This document shows positions 1 through 6,977 of a stretch of 64,000 bases of DNA, piece by piece. Origin of the DNA: Nitrospira japonica (GTDB taxonomy: Bacteria > Nitrospirota > Nitrospiria > Nitrospirales > Nitrospiraceae). The notes under the pieces were generated by a model that saw only the letters and a program-made list of their open reading frames with translations, did not search any database and was not told where the DNA came from. Location of the stretch: NCBI RefSeq assembly GCF_900169565.1, contig NZ_LT828648.1:1862876-1926875 (forward strand). Reading direction: 5' to 3'. Every line of letters begins with the position of its first letter. Position 1 is the first letter of the stretch. Made by a program: the position numbers and the translations under genes.

Positions 1-189
1 GTCCGCTATCCCAGGATCGCCGTCATTGTGCTCTCCCGTCTCATTCATACATCTCTCGCCCAATTGGCCAGGACAAATGGCGCACAGGCCTACCTGACGA
101 AGTCACGGATCAGTGGCGATGATCTCATCGGTGCGATCCGCAAAGCCCTGGCCGTTGTCAGTCCAGGTAGCAAAGACGCTTCTCTGTGA
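1..189 (+). CDS. Response regulator receiver domain, C-terminal end (partial)
   Basis: The open frame enters from the left edge and ends at TGA 187-189, giving 62 residues. It reads as the last third of a CheY-like receiver domain: a hydrophobic strand (IAVIVLS), then GAQAYLTKS with the conserved lysine after the fifth strand, then a final helix (DLIGAIRKAL). Nothing follows the receiver helix except a short tail, so if an output domain exists it lies N-terminal and outside the window. The phospho-acceptor aspartate is also outside the window. The call rests on the strand-Lys-helix pattern; the signalling partner is unknown. Confidence 0.75.
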   Translation, partial: VRYPRIAVIVLSRLIHTSLAQLARTNGAQAYLTKSRISGDDLIGAIRKALAVVSPGSKDASL

Positions 190-304
190 GCTTCTCTTCC
201 TTTTTTCAGACATACGGCGCCCTGTGAGCTGATAGCCGTTTGGACTTCGCCGACCGAATGATTGAATGGATGGCGCCCGGAGTCCTGTTCGCGTAGACTG
301 GGCC

Positions 305-610
305 ATGTCGTTCATGGCGATGAATCATCCGGGACGGGCCAAGGTGCTGGTCATCATCGCCATCTGGTTCTTTACCGGCGGACTTTCGTTCGCGGATAAT
401 TTTGATCTGACCGACGACTTACGGAACAGCCTGCCGGATCTTCCCCAGGCCCTGGAGCCTGACCTCGACGAAGTTCGGGAAACCGCCGAACCCGAGTTGG
501 CGTCTTCGGGCCATTTTTCCCCGCCGCTCTTCGATCCCGCCGCTCGGGGAACCAGGCTTCAGCCGTTCTCCGGCACTTCCCTTCATGAGGCCCGCCCGGC
601 CTTTGCATGA
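305..610 (+). CDS. Small exported protein of unknown function
   Basis: About 101 residues from ATG 305; the frame is open upstream to 266 but those residues look unlike a signal peptide. The N-terminus has a basic stretch (NHPGRAK), a hydrophobic core (VLVIIAIWFF) and a likely signal-peptidase site after GGLSFA. The mature part is acidic and proline-rich, with no domain I recognise. It follows the response regulator and precedes a degraded transporter relic. It could be a non-coding open frame; the convincing signal peptide is the main support. Confidence 0.45.
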   Translation: MSFMAMNHPGRAKVLVIIAIWFFTGGLSFADNFDLTDDLRNSLPDLPQALEPDLDEVRETAEPELASSGHFSPPLFDPAARGTRLQPFSGTSLHEARPAFA

Positions 611-678
611 AATCCTCCGCACGTTTCGTATCTGAGCAATCCCCCGGCACGTAGCATTGTCGATCCCGGGATGGCCCG

Positions 679-810
679 GCTTCGACGGTCACCCAGGTGT
701 ACGAAGGCGACAAATGGTTCGATCTGGTCGTCCGGTTCCTTCCGGAGTTCCGCCGTGACATCGATTCGATCGGACAAATTCTCGTGCAAGTGACCGGTGT
801 GAATGTCCTC
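679..810 (+). pseudogene. Relic of an RND heavy-metal efflux pump (CzcA/CusA type)
   Basis: One frame reads TVTQVYEGDKWFDLVVRF then PEFRRDIDSIGQILV. This matches the periplasmic segment of CzcA/CusA-family RND pumps (pattern xVYEGxxxFDLVVRxxxxxRxDxxxIxxILV). Only about 40 residues survive, out of roughly 1,000 in the family. There is no start codon of its own, and the similarity is lost after the ILV at about position 790. The rest of the gene is not recognisable on either side. It is therefore a decayed fragment rather than a working gene. The family match comes from memory of the motif and not from an alignment. Confidence 0.6.
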
Positions 811-817
811 TTGCGTC

Positions 818-837
818 ATGTCCGCGAAAGCGGACAT
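818..837. repeat. Short perfect hairpin, REP-like
   Basis: ATGTCCGC and GCGGACAT form a perfect 8-bp stem around a GAAA loop. The flanks (CGTCATG before, CCATC after) resemble the common bacterial dispersed element of the form GTCATTCCCGCGAAAGCGGGAATCC. It sits in the otherwise gene-free 611-985 stretch, just after the RND relic. Whether it is repeated elsewhere in the genome cannot be seen here. Confidence 0.45.
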
Positions 838-985
838 CCATCCCTCAAGCAAGGCACGTTGCTGGAGAAGGCCTTGCCCGGATTCCCGCTCCCCGCGGAA
901 AGGACACCCGTATTTCGCGAATCGTGCGGGGCACGGATGAGAGAAAAGTGTTGGCGGGGTGGACCCATCGGCGCTAGCATGGGGC

Positions 986-1477
986 ATGGTGCGTCATTCC
1001 TTCGCTTTCGCCCTCGTCATCCTCGGCACGTTTGCGGCGCTGTCCGACCTCTCTGCCGCTGAACTCGTCGCCAAGGTCATCAGTATCGAAGAGGGTGACC
1101 GGTTGACGATCCGGCACAGCGGGCGGACGGAGACGATTTACATCAAGGACATCGATTGTCCTCAGCTGACGCAGCCCTACGGCAAACAAGCCAAACGGGT
1201 CACGACGGCCTTCGTCGCCAACCGCGACGTGATCATTCGCGGGCTTGCAGCCGACAAGCAAAAGCGTTTGTCCGCCGAGGTCGTCCTGCATGACGGGCGG
1301 AGTCTCGGGCGCGAGTTGCTCAAGGAAGGGCTGGCTTGGTGGAAACGATCACCTGCGGCCGATCAGCGCCTCGAACTGCTCGAAGAGCTGGCCCGGGCCG
1401 GTGGAAAAGGCCTGTGGTCGGATCCGAAACCGATTCCGCCCTGGGAATGGAAGCAGCAGGCCAAGGTCAGAAGGTAG
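986..1477 (+). CDS. Exported staphylococcal-nuclease-like (SNase/TNase) protein, probably altered active site
   Basis: 163 residues from ATG 986, chosen because the next residues (MVRHSFAFALVILGTFAAL) form a signal peptide; an upstream GTG or ATG would disrupt it. The mature part follows the SNase OB-fold plan: EEGDRLTI, then IYIKDIDCPQ, QPYGKQAK, a central strand with KRLSAEVVLHDG, and the closing GLAWWKR helix. Compared with the family pattern (RLxxVDTPE and GRxxA), the first catalytic Arg is Tyr and the catalytic Glu is Gln. The Asp and the second Arg are kept. It may bind nucleic acid or another ligand without cutting. It converges on and overlaps the sortase gene by 11 bp. Confidence 0.8.
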   Translation: MVRHSFAFALVILGTFAALSDLSAAELVAKVISIEEGDRLTIRHSGRTETIYIKDIDCPQLTQPYGKQAKRVTTAFVANRDVIIRGLAADKQKRLSAEVVLHDGRSLGRELLKEGLAWWKRSPAADQRLELLEELARAGGKGLWSDPKPIPPWEWKQQAKVRR

Positions 1478-2111
1478 TCCGGTCTTCTTCCGCTTCAACG
1501 ATCCACCGCAACGGCCCGCCAGGTATCGGCGTATCGAACGGATAGCAGGTCACCAAGACCAGCGCCTGACGGTCCGCGTCGAGTGCAATCCTGTCCGTTC
1601 GGCTGTCGGCGATCCGGCGTTCTGTGACACGATAGGAGCGGGTCCGGCCGTCGAGCGTGTGAATCGTGAGCGATTCACCAAGCTGGAGCTGCTTCAAGAA
1701 CGCAAAATGCGTATCCCGATGGCCGGTCAGAATCGTGGTACCCGGCGCGCCGGGGAAGGCGCTGGATTCGACATAGCCCGGCCCAAACGCCAACGTGCGG
1801 CCGTACGCCCCATTCAAGACGATCAGGTCTCTGTGTCGTGACGGAACCGTCATCCTCGCAACCGGCCAGGTATCGGCCCAGGGCCAGGGCGGCACCGCTT
1901 CGTTTGCCGCCAGGCTGCGTGACCAGGCTCGCTGCAGCAGAAACTGCGCAAGCCCGGCCTTCGCATAGGTCCAGACCGCTTGTCCGATCTGCCATGATCC
2001 GGCTGCGATCAAACAGGCGATCAGGATCACGGTCCATCCGCCAAGCGGGTGACGCCGGCTCAGGATGCCTGCCGCCGCCATCGCCATGTCAGCCACGCCA
2101 GTATCAGACAT
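1467..2111 (-). CDS. Sortase of the VIT/VWA-target (proteobacterial) type
   Basis: 214 residues. An N-terminal membrane helix (about residues 25-45) is followed by a class D-like sortase barrel. The catalytic triad is visible: His131 in TGHRDTHF, Cys189 in LVTCYPF, and Arg202 in GGPLRWIV. Sortases cut a C-terminal sorting signal and join the protein to an amine. The adjacent upstream gene encodes a protein with an LPRTA motif, a membrane helix and a basic tail, which is the expected substrate. The two genes overlap by 52 bp with this start; ATGs at 2087 or 2081 would shorten the overlap. No ribosome site clearly decides between them. Confidence 0.9.
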   Translation of the reverse strand: MSDTGVADMAMAAAGILSRRHPLGGWTVILIACLIAAGSWQIGQAVWTYAKAGLAQFLLQRAWSRSLAANEAVPPWPWADTWPVARMTVPSRHRDLIVLNGAYGRTLAFGPGYVESSAFPGAPGTTILTGHRDTHFAFLKQLQLGESLTIHTLDGRTRSYRVTERRIADSRTDRIALDADRQALVLVTCYPFDTPIPGGPLRWIVEAEEDRTTF

Positions 2112-4186
2112 GCGGTTCCGACGAAGATCTGCAGCTGCGCCGAGGTCGCGGTTCTCGGCAATCCGAAGATCGCCTGAAAATCTTGTCCCGCCGGCAGGTT
2201 GGTCTTCAGCATATGCATCGCGAGCGTCTTGTCGGTCGGTCGAACCGGCTCATGGTCGACTGCGACCAAGCTCGTGTATGTGCTGACCAGATGATGGGCC
2301 AACGCCACGTCGAGCACGGCTTGCCGGACAGCCGGATCTTCCTGCCCATATTGTTGACGGTCCATGAGCGCATCGATCTTGCGGCGCGCCCAATGGACGG
2401 CGAGTCCTTCGCGGGGTGAACCAGTTGTGAGTGACACCGTCGAGGTCCAGGGCGTTCGTCCGAGCACACCGCGAAGCGTGACGGTGGCCGGCAAGCGCGC
2501 ACCTTTCACCGCCAGGACGATCGGCTCACCCTCGTAGAGATCCGGGATGCGTGCCGGGAACAGTTCATCCGCTTGATCCAGCCCATCCACGGTGACGTCC
2601 GTCAGCACCGGCCGTTCCAGTTTTCTGAGCATCGCATCCATGTGCATCCGGACGTCGCTCGCACTGCCGACATAGGTAAAGGTGCCTCGCCCGAATTCGG
2701 CAGCCTTCCGCATGAAGTGGCTGTTCGGCGCCGAGCCGATGCCGATGGTGAATAACCGGCTCGTGCCGAGCTGGTCTCGTATGGTGCCGAAGAGTTCATC
2801 CTCGTTGCCGACCTGGCCGTCGGTGAGGAAGACGACTTGACGCACGTGCGTGGCGGGCGCCGTGCCTTTGAGGGCCGTCTTGAGCGCGGGGAGAATCTCC
2901 GTGCCGCCGTCGGCATGGAGCCGTTCCACATAGTGGACCGCCTTTCTGATCGTCGTCGTAGTGACGGACTGCGGCTCCGAGAACAGCACGCGCGTGACGT
3001 TGTTGAATTGGATGACGTTGAAGCGGTCCTGCGCCGTCAGGCGGCTCAAGGCCGTCTGCAGCGCGGCTTTGGCCTGTTCGATGGATGTCCCTGCCATGGA
3101 GCCCGACGTGTCGATCACGAAAATGACCTCGCGCGGTTGAGCGGCCCGTGGCTGATCCGGCCATGCCGGAGGCGTGAGCATGAGGAGAGCGTACGAGGCC
3201 TCGCCCTGCTGCTGAGTGAAGGCCGTCGCGATCGGGGTGCTTTCCGCGGCGGCGGTCCACTGCAAGACAAAATCACGATCGGCTGGAGTCTGTTCATCCC
3301 GCAAACTGATCTGACGCCGCCCGTCCGGCTCCGTCACGACGAGGATGGGATGGGAGGGAGACTTGATCAGAGCAGGAAGAAATCCGGCTGCCAGATCGAC
3401 AGTGAGGCTGACCGGATTGATCGGATGCTCTGGCCGCGCGACCGGCGGGGCGATCCGTGACGCGTCCGTCACGCGATCCGTATCGAGCGACCAGCCCAAT
3501 ACGGGGGGCTGGTCCTCCATGACGACCGGCGTGCCGGGGATGTAGCGTGGCCCGACGACCATGGGGAAACGGATCGAATAGGTGCCCTGATCGTACCGGA
3601 CCGTCTCCTGATACTCGATTTCGACCATGATCCGATCACCCGGCGCGATGTTCGCCACGGAGGTCGTGAAGATATTCGGCCGCTCCTGCTCGACCAAGCC
3701 CGCGCGCTTGCCTTCCCGTTTGGACTGTTCGTAGACCTTCTTGGCTTCCGTCCGTTCCTTGATCTCTCCTTCGATCGTGCGATCTCCCACCGTCATGCGC
3801 AGATGATCGACCGCGGCGGTCTCGGGAAGCGGAAACACATACACCCCTTCCGCCCAGGCGTCCTTCTCATGAGATGGATTGATGAATGCTTGCGTCAGTT
3901 TTGCTCGAACGATCGTACCGGTGACGGTGATCCGGACGTCGGTGTGAAGAATCGGTGCAGGGAGGTAGCGACCGGATTGGCCCGTCTTGAAGAGCAGGGT
4001 GCCCTGAGTGACGTCCTTCAGTCCGATCAGATGTGAAGCGGCGTCCGAAGCACGTGGTTCTTCCCCGCAGGCCAGCAATGCCGGAAGGCCTGCGGACAGC
4101 AACCCCAATGTAGCGAGCAGACAGGTTCCCAATAGCCGTGTCGCGGATCTGAACGTCGATGTGCGTGTGAGCGAGTGAGATGTCAT
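2060..4186 (-). CDS. VIT and von Willebrand A domain protein, probable sortase substrate
   Basis: About 708 residues from the ATG at 4186, which has GAGGA upstream; a longer form would start at 4213. A signal peptide ends near ALLAC, which could also be read as a lipobox. It is followed by a VIT domain (TQAFINPS, VYVFPLP, then the ERPNIFTTSVANI region). Next is a VWA domain with a complete MIDAS start (VIDTSGSMAG). The last 33 residues are LPRTA, a hydrophobic helix and WRWRRQAS, i.e. a sorting signal. This matches the family of marine proteobacterial sortase targets, each encoded beside a dedicated sortase. The protein is probably surface- or membrane-linked and may act in adhesion or envelope organisation. 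Confidence 0.9.
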   Translation of the reverse strand: MTSHSLTRTSTFRSATRLLGTCLLATLGLLSAGLPALLACGEEPRASDAASHLIGLKDVTQGTLLFKTGQSGRYLPAPILHTDVRITVTGTIVRAKLTQAFINPSHEKDAWAEGVYVFPLPETAAVDHLRMTVGDRTIEGEIKERTEAKKVYEQSKREGKRAGLVEQERPNIFTTSVANIAPGDRIMVEIEYQETVRYDQGTYSIRFPMVVGPRYIPGTPVVMEDQPPVLGWSLDTDRVTDASRIAPPVARPEHPINPVSLTVDLAAGFLPALIKSPSHPILVVTEPDGRRQISLRDEQTPADRDFVLQWTAAAESTPIATAFTQQQGEASYALLMLTPPAWPDQPRAAQPREVIFVIDTSGSMAGTSIEQAKAALQTALSRLTAQDRFNVIQFNNVTRVLFSEPQSVTTTTIRKAVHYVERLHADGGTEILPALKTALKGTAPATHVRQVVFLTDGQVGNEDELFGTIRDQLGTSRLFTIGIGSAPNSHFMRKAAEFGRGTFTYVGSASDVRMHMDAMLRKLERPVLTDVTVDGLDQADELFPARIPDLYEGEPIVLAVKGARLPATVTLRGVLGRTPWTSTVSLTTGSPREGLAVHWARRKIDALMDRQQYGQEDPAVRQAVLDVALAHHLVSTYTSLVAVDHEPVRPTDKTLAMHMLKTNLPAGQDFQAIFGLPRTATSAQLQIFVGTACLILAWLTWRWRRQAS

Positions 4187-4225
4187 GCGGTCCTCATGTC
4201 GTCGGATGTGCAAAGCGCGGCGCGG

Positions 4226-4265
4226 ACCGCTCCTGCATGAGGCTCGCGCCTCATGCAGGAGCGGT
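4226..4265. terminator. 40-nt perfect hairpin between the OmpA-like and VWA genes
   Basis: ACCGCTCCTGCATGAGGC and its exact reverse complement form an 18-bp stem around a TCGC loop. It lies just downstream of the OmpA-domain gene (stop at 4280) and upstream of the VWA gene on the same strand. There is no T run after it on the minus strand, so a standard intrinsic terminator is doubtful. RNA-stability or processing hairpin between two operon members is equally possible. Confidence 0.55.
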
Positions 4266-4279
4266 GTCCGGCATGGTCA

Positions 4280-5107
4280 TCAGCTTCCGGAAGCCGGTTC
4301 GAGGGTTGTGCCGTTCGGATCGGACGGTTGTGCGGCGCCGGCGGAAGGAATGAGGATCTCGCTCAAGGAGCTTTGGTCCTCCGATGATGGCTGCGGCTCG
4401 GCCGAGGCTTGCGTCGTCTCAACAGATGCTGAAGGCTCCGGCGTGGTCGCGATGACCGGCGGGGCCATGTGCTCCTGACCGATCGTCCGGATCTCCAAGT
4501 GGACGCGGCGATTCATCTGCCGGCAGACGTCGCTGTTGTCGATGCAGAGCACCCCTTCTTTTCCCAGGCTCACCGTCTTGATTTGGTGCTCCGCCACGCC
4601 GGCGCTCATCAATTCGGTTTTCACCGCTTCGGCCCGCTTCAGGCCCAGTGCCAGGTTATAGCCGGCCGATCCCTGCCGGTCGGTGTAACCCTGGACGAGG
4701 ACGCCCAGATCGCCGTCGTTCGTGAGCAGGACCGCCTGCTGCTGAATGATCGACTTGGCTTCATCGGTCAGTCCCTTGCGGCCGACCTCGAAGTACAGGT
4801 CGCGGTGGATGATGTCCGGAGCGGACGGGGTCTGTGAGGCCTCCTGACTCTTGGTCGCAGGAAGAGAAACGGGCGTGGCGACCGGCTGAACCGTGCCTTT
4901 CAGCGCATTGCTGACCTCGGTCCCGGTCAGGCGGTCGGGAACGGCGGCGGTCGTGTGCTCGATCGAACTGTAGTACCAGAACCCTCCGATGATTACGGCG
5001 AGGCTCACGATGAGCCCGGAGAACAGGAGGACTTCCTTATCTTTCTTAGGGCCTGAAATCACCGGCGTGATTGGGCCGGATGTGACCTGTGACGGACTTT
5101 TTGACAT
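4280..5107 (-). CDS. Membrane-anchored OmpA-domain (peptidoglycan-binding) protein
   Basis: 275 residues. A cytoplasmic N-terminus is followed by one transmembrane helix at about residues 26-46 (VLLFSGLIVSLAVIIGGFWYY) and a linker. An OmpA C-terminal domain follows (FEVGRKGLTDEAKSII, VLVQGYTDRQGSAGYNLALGLKRA, MNRRVHLEI), with the Asp and Arg positions that contact diaminopimelate. A low-complexity acidic tail follows. The start is supported by AAGGAGAT 8 bases upstream of the ATG. It is read in the same direction as the sortase target and sortase, so it may help organise the envelope in which they work. Confidence 0.85.
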   Translation of the reverse strand: MSKSPSQVTSGPITPVISGPKKDKEVLLFSGLIVSLAVIIGGFWYYSSIEHTTAAVPDRLTGTEVSNALKGTVQPVATPVSLPATKSQEASQTPSAPDIIHRDLYFEVGRKGLTDEAKSIIQQQAVLLTNDGDLGVLVQGYTDRQGSAGYNLALGLKRAEAVKTELMSAGVAEHQIKTVSLGKEGVLCIDNSDVCRQMNRRVHLEIRTIGQEHMAPPVIATTPEPSASVETTQASAEPQPSSEDQSSLSEILIPSAGAAQPSDPNGTTLEPASGS

Positions 5108-5511
5108 GGCGGCATCTCCTTATTGGTTCAATTGAAGTCAGTGGTTCGTTATGCAATGGCCGGCTCATCCTGGCAGCGCTCGGCTTGACACGATCTTCCC
5201 TCCTTTCCAGCCGTCTGCCTTGTGCCGATGCCAAGCCTGTTGAGCAACGGAGATGCCGATGCTCAAGACCGAGGAAATCAGAAAGAGATGAATAAAATTA
5301 ATTAGTTAGCATATGGAAGGATAAGATAATTTCTTGCGGGGGCGGACGATCCGGCAGGTCATGCGGGGATGGCCCCGCGGCGGATGTCTCTAACGGTAAC
5401 CGGAATGACAAACTTCCGTGCTTCGGCTGGCACACTGACTCGCTACGGATTGCGGGTGTCTCATCGCCACGTATAAAATATGTGGAGTAGGAACCGGCTT
5501 GTCGGTTCAAG
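5108..5511. other. Divergent intergenic region
   Basis: 404 bases between the minus-strand OmpA gene and the plus-strand GAF gene. It is locally AT-rich at 5287-5330. It contains a small GC hairpin (GCGGGG-ATGG-CCCCGC at about 5360-5375), a probable promoter at 5450-5477 and a hairpin (GAACCG...CGGTTC, 5491-5508) directly before the GAF start. No protein-coding frame or known RNA family was recognised. Confidence 0.5.
5450..5477 (+). promoter_or_regulatory. Probable sigma-70 promoter of the GAF gene
   Basis: TTGCGG and TATAAA are spaced by 16 bases, which predicts a transcript start near 5484. The short 5' leader would then carry the GAACCG/CGGTTC hairpin just upstream of the start codon. 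Confidence 0.5.
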
Positions 5512-6090
5512 ATGATGGATAGAGAGGACGGTCTACCGACAATGCAAGTTCGACAAGCCGAACCTCAGCTAGCCACTCCTTCCACGCAGAGCGAACAATT
5601 TATTCAGGAAGCAAGCCTATACGTGCAACAGATGTTGAGCGGCGGAATACCCCGCCATGAGATACTGACTTGTCTGGCGAAGGCGGGAGAATTCTTGGCT
5701 GGACCCGGTTGCTCCGTTTCGATTCTTGTCCTCGATGAGGATGGACTGCTCCGCAACGGCGCATCTCCCAATCTGCCTGCGGACTATTTGCGTGCGATCG
5801 ATCGTTTGAAGCCTGATCCAATGGTCGGGACCTGTTCTGTTGCGGCGGCCACGGGATCGGTCGTCATTACTCAGGATTTCTGCGCCGACGATCGATGGGC
5901 CGAACTTCGCCATCTGCCGATCTCCTTGGGTTTCGTCGGCGCATGGAGCATGCCGATTAAGTCCCGCACGGGCACCGTCCTCGGAACCTTCGGCACGTAT
6001 TTTCGAAGCCGACGGACTCCCACTCGACACGAGCAAGAGGGTGTCGAGCAGTTGGCCGCTGCCGCGGCGTTGGTGCTGGCGAAGGCCTGA
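5512..6090 (+). CDS. GAF domain protein
   Basis: 192 residues. A short N-terminal helical stretch leads into one GAF domain: LAGPGCSVSILVLDEDG, a PMVGTCSVAAATG segment, VVITQDFCADDRW, then GFVGAWSMPIKSRTG and VLGTFGTYFRS. Such domains bind small ligands or chromophores and usually sit in signalling proteins, but no output domain is present here. It may work with a partner in trans. Start codons at 5512 and 5515 are both possible; the upstream hairpin could affect translation. The CSV motif is typical of GAF domains in bacterial sensor kinases. Confidence 0.8.
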   Translation: MMDREDGLPTMQVRQAEPQLATPSTQSEQFIQEASLYVQQMLSGGIPRHEILTCLAKAGEFLAGPGCSVSILVLDEDGLLRNGASPNLPADYLRAIDRLKPDPMVGTCSVAAATGSVVITQDFCADDRWAELRHLPISLGFVGAWSMPIKSRTGTVLGTFGTYFRSRRTPTRHEQEGVEQLAAAAALVLAKA

Positions 6091-6225
6091 TCGGACGAGT
6101 GCCGTCGGGTCGTTTTTCTCTTCCGGGCCCGCTGAATCCATGCACAAACTCCGGATCCAACGTGCGCGACGTGTCTGTCTGCTCTGTGAACGCAAGGCCA
6201 CGATCGACCTACGGTGTCGCAGCAC

Positions 6226-6789
6226 ATGGCGCTGACCTTTCCTTCTGACGCGAGATTGAAAGATGCCTCACCTGTCCAATTGGTGTTGGCAGGGGAGCAT
6301 GACGTCGAGCCGCTACGGTCGCTCTATCGCGTCATCGTGGAGGAAGGCAATTCCTACCCGCATGACCGCTTTCCCGATCACGACGAATTCATGGACTACT
6401 GGTTCCGCGGGAAAACGACGGTTGCGGCGTACGGCCCCGATCGTGACCAAGCACATCACATGGCCGGTGCCTTTTATCTGAAACCCAACTGGCCCGGGCG
6501 GGCAGGGCACGTCGCGAATGCGGGATTCATCGTGGCGCCTGCGTGGCGCGGTACCGGGCTGGGTTGGCTGCTGGGGACGACGATGCTGGATTATGCCAGG
6601 CAACTGGGCTACCGCAGCGTGATTTTCAACCTTGTGTTCTCTGAGAACCTCCGTGCGCGTCGGCTGTGGGAGCGGTTGGGTTTCTCCCAACTCGGCATGG
6701 TTCCCGGCGCGGTGCGGAAGAACGACGGTTCATACCAGGACGCGATCGTCATGTTCCGCTCCTTGATCGACTCGCCGCCGCATCTGTAA
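6226..6789 (+). CDS. GNAT-family N-acetyltransferase
   Basis: About 187 residues from ATG 6226; a GTG at 6214 would add four. The fold reads in order: N-terminal strand and helices (VEPLRSLYRVIVEEG), AGAFYLKPNW, then the acetyl-CoA loop RGTGLGWLLG after AGFIVAPAW. The closing region NLVFSENLRARRLWERLGF is typical of the family and stacks on the cofactor. The substrate cannot be predicted from sequence. It is followed by the fluoride-responsive antiporter unit, which has its own promoter, so the two are probably not linked. Confidence 0.85.
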   Translation: MALTFPSDARLKDASPVQLVLAGEHDVEPLRSLYRVIVEEGNSYPHDRFPDHDEFMDYWFRGKTTVAAYGPDRDQAHHMAGAFYLKPNWPGRAGHVANAGFIVAPAWRGTGLGWLLGTTMLDYARQLGYRSVIFNLVFSENLRARRLWERLGFSQLGMVPGAVRKNDGSYQDAIVMFRSLIDSPPHL

Positions 6790-6819
6790 ATCCGCTGGGT
6801 ATTTCCCGTGCGGTTCGCG

Positions 6820-6825
6820 TATACT
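6820..6825 (+). promoter_or_regulatory. Probable -10 element for the fluoride riboswitch transcript
   Basis: TATACT lies 11 bases upstream of the first riboswitch nucleotides, placing a transcript start near 6832. No good -35 hexamer is visible at 16-18 bases upstream. Confidence 0.45.
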
Positions 6826-6835
6826 CGCGATGTCT

Positions 6836-6890
6836 ACAGGGGATGGGGTCCCCCGTATAACCGCCACGGCCAGGCTGATGACTCCTACGT
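6836..6890 (+). ncRNA. Fluoride riboswitch (crcB motif)
   Basis: The stretch holds the conserved parts of the fluoride aptamer in order: GGGGATGGGGTCCCCC, then AACCGCC, then GGCTGATGACTCCTAC. These correspond to the GGNGATG-G stem, the pseudoknot-forming loop and the closing CTGATG-CTCCTAC element of the crcB motif. It lies about 90 bases upstream of the antiporter start, in the same direction. A 7-bp hairpin (GTCGCCA/TGGCGAC, 6915-6931) sits between aptamer and start codon and could be part of the expression switch. The aptamer family is known to sense fluoride and turn on detoxification genes. Confidence 0.88.
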
Positions 6891-6977
6891 CGTATTGCCG
6901 CAGCCGTGGGGTCTGTCGCCATCGTGGCGACGACCGGTCTGACGCAGTCGAATGCTGGCCGGAATGGAGGACTCCCG

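Noticed and set aside
5426-5446. Possible sigma-54 promoter (TGGCAC with GC downstream)
   Set aside because: The spacing and second element (CTCGC) do not fit TTGC at the required distance; a sigma-70 pair lies just downstream.
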